From CAWARU01 sp963805795 (lineage in GTDB: Bacteria > Pseudomonadota > Gammaproteobacteria > UBA6186 > Azoamicaceae), in the NCBI GenBank assembly GCA_963805795.1, contig CAWDVG010000003.1, forward strand, positions 67,929 through 131,928: a stretch of DNA of 64,000 nucleotides, read 5' to 3'. Shown in pieces: positions 17,283-24,462 of this stretch (the first letter of the stretch is position 1; every line of letters starts with the position of its first letter). A model generated the notes under the pieces. It was not told the DNA's origin. It made no database searches and saw only the letters and a program-made list of their open reading frames with translations. The position numbers were made by a program, and so were the translations under genes.

Positions 17283-18595
17283 CCAAAGAAGGCAACATAT
17301 TTCAAAATCAAAATTTTAAAATATTATGGCTAGGAGCTTTAATATGCTTAATTGGTGATCAATTAACGTTAATTGCTCTTCCATGGTTAGTATTAAAAAC
17401 AACCAATAGTGCCATTGAAGTTGGTACTGTTTTATCCATTATTGGTGCACCAAGGGCTATCTTTATTTTGATTGGAGGAGGTTTAACGGATAAATTTAGA
17501 CCCAAAGATGTACTCATGCATGCACGTGCATTTTCTGGATGTATACTTCTTTTATTAGCATTTTTGGTGTGGGGCAATATGATAACTATGCCTATGCTAT
17601 ATGGTTTATCATTTTTGTTGGGTCTTGCTAGCGCGTTTACATTACCGGCAGGAATGTCAATCTTACCTACTATTCTACCAATGGAGCAGTTGAAAGCCGG
17701 TAATGGGATCATGATGACGTCCATGCAACTGAGCGCCATTGTTGGTCCAATATTAGCGGGCTCGATGATTTATGGATTTTCTCAAGAACCAGACATCACA
17801 GCGACTATACCGGAATTTTTAGGAATTTCAATTGTTTTTGTTGTGGATGCTATAACTTTTTTCGTTTCGGTAGCATCATTGATACTTATTAAAGTGAATA
17901 CATCCAAGAATAGCGGTACTTTGGAAAAGAATAACACTTCTATACTTAAAGACATTAAAGGGGGGATTGACTATTTAAAACAAGACAGATCGCTTCTGGT
18001 ATACATTCTATATGTTGGGATGATTAGCTTTTTTGTAGTTGGTCCTTCGACTGTTGGTATACCCGTTTTTGTAGAATTAAAATTCGCTGGTGGAGCTTGG
18101 GAGTATGGCTTTTTCTTGACTATACAAGGTACTGGAATGATGGTTGGTATGGTACTTGCAACTATATTGCCACATTTACCACCGTCAAGATTAGGAATGA
18201 GTATTCTATATTTAGATTTTTTAGCAGGACTAGGTGTATTGCTTTTTGCTTTTTCAACTAGCGTTTTTTCTGCATTATCCATTCTATTTTTTATTGGAAT
18301 TATTGGTGGTTTCATTCAAGTCGTTGCTTTTACTTGGGTACAAACTCGGACTAAACAAGAATATTTGGGGCGTGTAATGAGTTATCTCATGTTTGCAATT
18401 CTGGGTCTAACACCTATTTCTGCAGCATTAGCGGGGTATTTGATTACTAAAACTTCAATAATTACAATGTATATTTTGGTTGCTAGTAGTATAATGGCAA
18501 TTGCTTCTTTGTCTTTATTAAGTCCCTCCCTAAGACAAATGGGAACCAAAGAGATATTGACCGGCTTTGGCGGAGGCATCGGAGAGAAACTCTGA
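17279..18595 (+). CDS. Major facilitator superfamily exporter
   Basis: A 438-aa transporter with 12 predicted membrane helices, similar in layout to the EntS/macrolide-efflux branch (MFS_3). The motif-A-like loop GGGLTDKFRPKD lies between helices 2 and 3, and the long cytoplasmic loop in the middle (around TSKNSGTLEKNN) is Lys/Asn-rich. AGGGGA sits 7 nt before the ATG. As the last gene of the 7692-18595 operon it is the obvious candidate for product export across the inner membrane. Confidence 0.88.
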   Translation: MTKEGNIFQNQNFKILWLGALICLIGDQLTLIALPWLVLKTTNSAIEVGTVLSIIGAPRAIFILIGGGLTDKFRPKDVLMHARAFSGCILLLLAFLVWGNMITMPMLYGLSFLLGLASAFTLPAGMSILPTILPMEQLKAGNGIMMTSMQLSAIVGPILAGSMIYGFSQEPDITATIPEFLGISIVFVVDAITFFVSVASLILIKVNTSKNSGTLEKNNTSILKDIKGGIDYLKQDRSLLVYILYVGMISFFVVGPSTVGIPVFVELKFAGGAWEYGFFLTIQGTGMMVGMVLATILPHLPPSRLGMSILYLDFLAGLGVLLFAFSTSVFSALSILFFIGIIGGFIQVVAFTWVQTRTKQEYLGRVMSYLMFAILGLTPISAALAGYLITKTSIITMYILVASSIMAIASLSLLSPSLRQMGTKEILTGFGGGIGEKL

Positions 18596-18637
18596 TAGCT
18601 TTCCGTTAATTAGCAAAGGAGTGTCTATATAGGATAC

Positions 18638-18757
18638 ATGAGTTACGGTTTATACCGAAGACATCGGACAGAATCTGGGTATGAGGGCGCTGTTTTGGGT
18701 GAAAAAATCCGTGAAGCAAGAGTGAAGTTGATAAAGGCTAGACTTGGAATGCATTAA
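18638..18757 (+). CDS. Small 39-aa ORF, unknown
   Basis: A short reading frame with AGGAT before its ATG, rich in Arg/Lys and ending in IKARLGMH. It lies in the gap between the MFS gene and the convergent loading-module gene. The even spread of basic and acidic residues looks like genuine helix-forming coding sequence, but it could equally be the N-terminal stub of a lost gene. No function is recognised. The rest of the 18596-18765 gap shows nothing further. Confidence 0.3.
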   Translation: MSYGLYRRHRTESGYEGAVLGEKIREARVKLIKARLGMH

Positions 18758-18765
18758 ACATGAAC

Positions 18766-21213
18766 TTAACTTGATTTTTGACTCAGCTGTCCTTTCAAAT
18801 ATGCAACAGCTTTTTTTACTGTGTTATAGCGAAAGAAAAATGCAGAATTTAATTCGAGTTGATATTGCTTGTTTACTCGCAAAGTTATTTCAAAGATATC
18901 TGCTGAATCTAATCCTAGTTCAGAAAACGGTAGATCGTAAGAAAAAGCATTTACCTTCCCTTGGCCGAGACATTTTTTAATAAGAATTTCAATATATGTG
19001 GCAATATCGCTTATTGATTCTTGCATGAGTGTAGGTTTTGATGAGTTATCCTGGGAAAAATTATTTTGGTAATAATTTGTATGCAGCTCCTTTTGGACAC
19101 GTCCATGAAGATCATAATATACCAAAATCCCATGCCCCTCATTTTTTACATCGTATGGGCGGTAATTGGACACCAGTCCGACTATAGTAGCACCATGGGA
19201 CTCATGAAAACGCAGAATAGGGTCTGACAAGTGCCCACTCACATCACGGTTATGAATATATTCTGCTAATGGTTGATGATGTTGCATATGATAATTTTTA
19301 CACAACGTCACTCCGACTACTGCATTGATGCCGCTCATCATGCTACAACGTTGCAACATCCATTCAAGTAATTGATAACCTATGTTTTTCTTCTGCATCT
19401 CAGGTAAAATATTCAGTGCCAATAATTGTACAAAACAGCCATCGGGTTGGTGAAATAAAGCGGCTGTTTTTGAAGTCATTGCATGAATTTTATCTTGACT
19501 GGCTATTCGTTGCGAATAAATGACGCCTATTACCTCTCCATCGAGTTCTAATACAAATTGTCCTTGCGGATAGACTTGAATGCGGGTCTTTAAATCAGCA
19601 GTACTTATTTGCAATTCTGCAGGCCAGCATCGCTGCTCCAAAATTTCCAATTTCTGCAAATCCTGCAGATTCGCGTGTCGGATTTGATAATTGCGTTTCT
19701 CGAAATGACTAAATGTCACTCGGCAAAAAGGCAAGGTTTTGGGATATCGTAAGGGTTGTGTTCTTGGAAATAACCCTACATTAGCCATTAATATTAGAAA
19801 AACTTCTGCTTCAATTAGATATTGTCCAGAAAAAGCATGGAGATGATCAAAATAAAAATTTTCACTTTGCCCTAAATAAGATCGGATCTGGGCGGCTGAC
19901 AAACAATGTGCTTCCAAAATCATGAGACCGTGAGGAGAAACAATTGCTGACCAGCGTGATAAATGCTGTTTCCAGGCTTCCAGAATCTCACCGGGGGTTA
20001 AAGGTTTACCGTCCTCACCTACATATACACTGCCTGGAACCAATGGGAAGTCTGATGTAGAATTTTTATATCCGGTTGTATTTGTACAAGAGAAGTTGTG
20101 ATCTAAAAATGAGCGAACATGCAAAATGGATTCAGTGTCACTAATACCTTTATCATGTAGGTCTCGTAACAATTGTTCAGGGGCATTAATATCCCCTTGC
20201 AGAAGAATATGAGGCAAATCCTCTAGATTTTTTTGTGTTACCTGAAGAGCCACTGCATTGTAATCAATTCCTAACAAAATTAACGGGTACTCTTTTAGCA
20301 CAGATCCACGCTCAGTACTTTCGCTAATGACATGGTAAATGTGTTTTAGGAAGGTGCCATCGCCACAGCCCATATCTGCAATGTAGCGAGGCTGTTTTTC
20401 GAAGGGAAGTTGGTTAAAGATAGCAACGATTTGCTTTTCAGCATCTTTGAAATAACGTATATGTTGAAACCCGCTCGCAAGCACATTTCTGTTGCGATCA
20501 ATATGGCTTTCTGTTCCATCAGGCTGTTTTTTAAACACAGTAGCGGCATTACCAAATAACAACTCTTTCATTTGTGCCAGCATGGGTCGGTATGAAGCTG
20601 CAATTCCTGTAACCTCTGCGCGTTCTATCAACGAGCTCCCAATTTCAGTTAAAATAAGCCTATCATGAGCTGTCTTGCCCCATTTATAATGAATAAAAAG
20701 ATTAATAATCATTTCCCTTAATGGTGATGGAAGATTAATAACCATGGATCCATTCTGTATAACCATATATTGATGAAGTATCTGCAACAATGGAATAAAT
20801 AGGGGGGCTTCTAATCTCTCTTTCCAAAATGAGTTCGCCTGCGTAGGAAAATGATGTTGTTGAATAAAAAAGTTGATCCAAAAACATACTAAGTTTTGCA
20901 ACTCCTCATTTTGCAGCAGAGTCTCCGGATATATTTCGTAGAGTTCGATCATTCCTTCAGGCAAATCTTGCCATTGAGAAAGGTTGTTTAACTTATATGC
21001 ATCAACATCATTGCGCAGGACCCATCCTAGAGATTCCAAGAGATGTAAGGCGACTTTGAAATATCCTGAATTGGCTCTGAGCTTTTTTACCAAGATTGAA
21101 AACTCAGTCCATTGATGTTCTTGCAGTATTTCAAAAAGGCCTTGTTTTTTACAAGCATAAATGACCGGAATAGCCACATAACCGTCAGATAGGTTATTGA
21201 AAAGAGAAAGCAT
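18766..21213 (-). CDS. PKS starter-loading protein: methyltransferase - GNAT - ACP (SxtA/AprA/GphF type)
   Basis: Makes and presents the starter acyl unit. The N-terminus (NNLSDGYVAIPVI) and helical region match the methyltransferase arm of GNAT-type loading modules known from saxitoxin (SxtA), apratoxin and gephyronic acid synthases. The SAM loop ADMGCGDG is near aa 280. A GNAT-like decarboxylase/acyltransferase follows (about 500-650; FVLELDGEVIGVIYSQRI), and a C-terminal ACP carries ELGLDSADIF. In characterised relatives the methyltransferase methylates malonyl-ACP and the GNAT domain decarboxylates it, giving propionyl, isobutyryl or pivaloyl starters. The start at 21213 is preferred over the TTG at 21264 because AAGGAAGGGG precedes this ATG. 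It is free-standing and on the opposite strand, so it must dock in trans to its first KS. Confidence 0.87.
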   Translation of the reverse strand: MLSLFNNLSDGYVAIPVIYACKKQGLFEILQEHQWTEFSILVKKLRANSGYFKVALHLLESLGWVLRNDVDAYKLNNLSQWQDLPEGMIELYEIYPETLLQNEELQNLVCFWINFFIQQHHFPTQANSFWKERLEAPLFIPLLQILHQYMVIQNGSMVINLPSPLREMIINLFIHYKWGKTAHDRLILTEIGSSLIERAEVTGIAASYRPMLAQMKELLFGNAATVFKKQPDGTESHIDRNRNVLASGFQHIRYFKDAEKQIVAIFNQLPFEKQPRYIADMGCGDGTFLKHIYHVISESTERGSVLKEYPLILLGIDYNAVALQVTQKNLEDLPHILLQGDINAPEQLLRDLHDKGISDTESILHVRSFLDHNFSCTNTTGYKNSTSDFPLVPGSVYVGEDGKPLTPGEILEAWKQHLSRWSAIVSPHGLMILEAHCLSAAQIRSYLGQSENFYFDHLHAFSGQYLIEAEVFLILMANVGLFPRTQPLRYPKTLPFCRVTFSHFEKRNYQIRHANLQDLQKLEILEQRCWPAELQISTADLKTRIQVYPQGQFVLELDGEVIGVIYSQRIASQDKIHAMTSKTAALFHQPDGCFVQLLALNILPEMQKKNIGYQLLEWMLQRCSMMSGINAVVGVTLCKNYHMQHHQPLAEYIHNRDVSGHLSDPILRFHESHGATIVGLVSNYRPYDVKNEGHGILVYYDLHGRVQKELHTNYYQNNFSQDNSSKPTLMQESISDIATYIEILIKKCLGQGKVNAFSYDLPFSELGLDSADIFEITLRVNKQYQLELNSAFFFRYNTVKKAVAYLKGQLSQKSS

Positions 21214-21331
21214 GTTTACGACCCCTTCCTTAGAATTCACAAAATACACAATCAATAATGTCAATTTAATAAGATACGTATAAAATACCTATAGTGGTTC
21301 CCATTTTCAAGATAATTTTCTTTATCCCTAG

Positions 21332-21435
21332 GTAGATCATAAAGATACCGAACCAAAGGGTTATAACCATGCAGACGCCAATTTAGGGGTCCCTTATCCT
21401 AAGCCACAGATGTTAAAAATGTTGACTGAGGCAAT
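21332..21435 (+). pseudogene. Possible coding remnant in the divergent gap
   Basis: One frame after an in-frame TAG reads VDHKDTEPKGYNHADANLGV and onward without a stop, with the composition of real protein. It has no start and runs into the UvrA-like promoter region. It may be a leftover of a gene disrupted by the rearrangements that produced the UvrA-like duplication. The parent family is not recognised. Confidence 0.2.
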
Positions 21436-21450
21436 GATTTTCTATATATT
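21422..21450 (+). promoter_or_regulatory. Sigma-70-like promoter of the first UvrA-like gene
   Basis: TTGACT (21422-21427), a 17-bp spacer, then TATATT (21445-21450). It leaves a leader of about 70 nt before the ATG at 21529. The same arrangement with a related spacer precedes the second copy (24343-24371), so it was duplicated with the gene. Confidence 0.6.
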
Positions 21451-21528
21451 TCACAGGAAAAGTTTGCATGCTTTGAATCAAATGGGATGTACATTAATTT
21501 TACTGATGTAGGTGAAAGGAAATCGCTG

Positions 21529-24207
21529 ATGCGTATACCTAAATTTGTTTGTCAGTCTACTAATTGTTATTTGCCTGTTACACCTCAACACGGTCGTATT
21601 ATTGTACATGGTGCTCATGCAAATAACTTAAAACACACTTGCTTTGAAATACCAAAAACTCGCTTGGTCGCTCTAACTGGTTTATCAGGTTCAGGTAAAT
21701 CCTCTATTGCGGTAGATGTCTTAGCAAATGAGTGTGTGAGACAGCTTTTGGGTGGTTATGGTTTGGTAACAGATCATATTCCAAAGCCGAGAGTAAGCAC
21801 CATCTTAGGATTATCTCCAGCTATTACCGTGTCTCAGCGGAAATCAGATTTTAATTCACGTTCGCTTGTAGGCACAAAAACAGGAATTTTAACCCTGCTT
21901 AGAAATTTATTTGCTACTATTGGCCATCAACCTTGCAGTGGTTGCGGTGCCAAAGTGAAACCGCCGCTGCAAGGCAAACATAAATTGATAACAGTTAAGA
22001 CAGTAGAGAATTCCGATTCGGGGACTAAAAAAAAGAATACAAGTTATTTTGGTTGTCCTCAATGTGGTCAACAATTAGAAATGTTAAAAATGTCGCATTT
22101 TTCCTTTAATACCGCTGATGGAGTTTGTCAGCCCTGTAAAGGCATGGGTGAAGTTGTTGATGTTAATGTTGCTAAATTATTGGATGGAGAAAAAACCATT
22201 GTTAATGGCGGAGTTAGGTTTTGGGATAATAAATTAGCAAATTATTATGCTGGTGTAATAGAGGCGGCTAGTAAACACTATAAATTTCAGTTTGACCGAA
22301 ATGCACCCATAAAGTCTTATTCCCAAGAATTGCGAAACTTTTTATTGCACGGAATAAAACATCCAGACTTTGTTAAAAAACATAAAGCAGGACTCGAAGA
22401 ACCTAAGAAAGTTGGCGAGGGCAAATTTGAGGGTATCATCCCCAACCTTTTGGCTACTTATAAGAGTAACCCTAACAAAGCATCCAATAGTAGTGTTGGA
22501 GAATTCATCGATAAAATTCCTTGTTCAGCTTGCAACAATGCTCGCCTCGGGAAACTCGGAAGAGAGGTAACGATAGGCGACCAGAATATTATTAAAGTGT
22601 CTAGCCTTAGTTTAGGTGGATTTAATAGATGGTTAGATTCTCTGGAAAAGACACTTCCAGATGATGAATTGCAAGCCTATAACGCTTTTTCCGTTGGTTT
22701 GAAAGAACGAGCATCAAATTTGATTGAGGTTGGTTTACATTATCTTACTTTGGATAGAACCCTTCCCTCATTGTCTGGAGGAGAGGCGCAAAGGCTTAGA
22801 TTAGCTGATGCTCTTGGCAGTAGTGCATTGACCGGCGTATTGTATGTGTTAGATGAACCCACTACTGGCCTGCATCCTTATGATACTGCTAAATTATTAA
22901 AAACCTTACATAGGATACAAGAAAATGAGAATACGGTTGTTGTCATTGAACATGATCTCGATGTTATTCGTTCTGCTGATTATATTATAGATGTAGGTCC
23001 AGGCAGGGGGACTAAGGGTGGAGAAATTGTAGTCGCTGGTACGCCTGCAGAAGTGATGGCTTGTGAAAGATCTGTCACAGGCAAACATTTGGCAAGAAAA
23101 ACGGCTATCAAACCTAATCCTCCGGCGCATAAGAACGGACATGTAATTACGATACGGGGTGCCTGTGAAAACAACCTTCAGAATATTAATGTTTCTATCC
23201 CTACGCAACAATTCGTTGTATTGACAGGTGTCTCTGGTTCCGGAAAGTCTACCTTTTTCCGTACCTTGGATAAAGTGATGAGAAATTATCTTAATGATGC
23301 AAATGAAGAACCTGGAAAATATACATCTGCAGAAGGGTTAGATAATGTTAATCGAGTCGTAACAGTCAACCAAGCTACGATAGGCGGCTCGAAATCATCA
23401 CGCTCCAATGTGGCAACTTACACAAAAATTTTCGATTTGATAAGGAGTTTATTTGCTTCTTTGCCGGAATCGGCAAGACATCGTTTTGACGCCAATGCAT
23501 TTTCATTTAATGCATCAGATGCACGTTGCGAAAACTGTAATGGGGCAGGTGTGGTTCAAATTGATATGCACTTTATGCCTGGGGTGGAAATGGATTGCCC
23601 TGCCTGCGGTGGGATGAGGTTTAATGAAGAGCTGCTCGGAGTGAAGTTTGAGGGGCGCAATATCGCTGAAATCTTAGATCTAACAGTTGGTGATGCGATT
23701 CCAGTCTTCCATCGGGAAAAAAATATTCACGAAATTCTGGAGTTAATGAAGCAGGTAGGTTTGGAACATTTAAAGTTAGGGCAATCCACCTCAACTTTGT
23801 CAGGAGGGGAAGCACAAAGAATTAAATTCGCTTCAGAATTAGCAAAAAATAATAGAGAAAAAACTTTATTCTTATTGGATGAACCTACCGCTGGTCTACA
23901 TTCTGAGGAGGTAGAATTACTTCTTGGTATTTTAAAGAAACTGGTATCTAAAGGTCATACGGTAGTCGTTATCGAACATAATCTGGATGCCATGTGTAAA
24001 GCTGATACCATAATTGATTTTGGTCCCAGTGGGGGAGTTGGAGGTGGCAGAATAGTTGCCGCGGGTACCGTACTAGAAATTTGTAACAATAAAGAATCAA
24101 TAACGGGACAATGTTTGCAGGCCTATTTGATGGGAAAATCTGTGCCAACAGATGTAGTAAATCAAATGAGTTTAGATATTTTCTATGAGTCAAATGCTGC
24201 AGGATAG
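21529..24207 (+). CDS. UvrA-like ABC-type ATPase, copy 1 (probable self-resistance protein)
   Basis: Has both nucleotide-binding halves of UvrA. Half 1: Walker A GLSGSGKSS (about aa 51), Cys pairs CSGC, CPQC and CQPC in the insertion, signature LSGGEAQRLR, Walker B LDEPTTGLHP. Half 2: Walker A GVSGSGKST, zinc finger CENC...CPAC (about 667-693), signature LSGGEAQRIK, LDEPTAGLH. The segment after Walker A (VDVLANECVRQLLGGYG) differs clearly from housekeeping UvrA (FDTLYAEGQRRYVESLSAY), as in UvrA-like drug-resistance proteins such as DrrC, Ecm16 and TioU, which relieve DNA-bound antibiotics. The start at 21529 aligns with the GTG start of copy 2 and has AAAGGAAA upstream; an in-frame ATG at 21487 is less likely. 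It probably protects the producer's DNA. Confidence 0.88.
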   Translation: MRIPKFVCQSTNCYLPVTPQHGRIIVHGAHANNLKHTCFEIPKTRLVALTGLSGSGKSSIAVDVLANECVRQLLGGYGLVTDHIPKPRVSTILGLSPAITVSQRKSDFNSRSLVGTKTGILTLLRNLFATIGHQPCSGCGAKVKPPLQGKHKLITVKTVENSDSGTKKKNTSYFGCPQCGQQLEMLKMSHFSFNTADGVCQPCKGMGEVVDVNVAKLLDGEKTIVNGGVRFWDNKLANYYAGVIEAASKHYKFQFDRNAPIKSYSQELRNFLLHGIKHPDFVKKHKAGLEEPKKVGEGKFEGIIPNLLATYKSNPNKASNSSVGEFIDKIPCSACNNARLGKLGREVTIGDQNIIKVSSLSLGGFNRWLDSLEKTLPDDELQAYNAFSVGLKERASNLIEVGLHYLTLDRTLPSLSGGEAQRLRLADALGSSALTGVLYVLDEPTTGLHPYDTAKLLKTLHRIQENENTVVVIEHDLDVIRSADYIIDVGPGRGTKGGEIVVAGTPAEVMACERSVTGKHLARKTAIKPNPPAHKNGHVITIRGACENNLQNINVSIPTQQFVVLTGVSGSGKSTFFRTLDKVMRNYLNDANEEPGKYTSAEGLDNVNRVVTVNQATIGGSKSSRSNVATYTKIFDLIRSLFASLPESARHRFDANAFSFNASDARCENCNGAGVVQIDMHFMPGVEMDCPACGGMRFNEELLGVKFEGRNIAEILDLTVGDAIPVFHREKNIHEILELMKQVGLEHLKLGQSTSTLSGGEAQRIKFASELAKNNREKTLFLLDEPTAGLHSEEVELLLGILKKLVSKGHTVVVIEHNLDAMCKADTIIDFGPSGGVGGGRIVAAGTVLEICNNKESITGQCLQAYLMGKSVPTDVVNQMSLDIFYESNAAG

Positions 24208-24220
24208 TACTGCTATCTAG
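24194..24220 (+). pseudogene. Eight-codon remnant of the gene that follows UvrA-like copy 2
   Basis: ATG overlaps the end of UvrA-like copy 1 and reads MLQDSTAI, then stops. The segment LQDST recurs at the same place after copy 2 (27133-27147), where it leads into the OTU gene. Copy 1 may therefore once have had the same downstream partner. The rest of the gap to 24462 holds a hairpin without a T-run (24212-24244) and the copy 2 promoter. Confidence 0.35.
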
Positions 24221-24342
24221 AAACGCTTTCCGTATCTGGATAGCCGCGGTTTGGAGAGTTAATTGTCCCCTTCTCACCATTTCAAAAAATGCTTTGCTTT
24301 TCAATGAACTCATGATAATTTTATAGCTCGACATTGAAAATA

Positions 24343-24371
24343 TTGACTTATGAAATGATTTTTTGCATATT
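24343..24371 (+). promoter_or_regulatory. Promoter of the second UvrA-like gene
   Basis: TTGACT (24343-24348), a 17-bp spacer containing AATGATTTT as in copy 1, then CATATT (24366-24371). The -10 is weaker than in copy 1. Expression would be independent of the first copy. Confidence 0.5.
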
Positions 24372-24462
24372 CTTCGGGAAAGATCATTTCCCTGTGCATA
24401 TTAGTCAAGATGGGATGTAATTTAACCCAACCTATGGGTGTAGATAAAGAGGGAGTTTACTT

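Noticed and set aside
18744..18980. 78-aa plus-strand ORF starting at 18744
   Set aside because: It lies almost entirely antisense to the ACP end of the loading protein, which has clear motifs on the minus strand.
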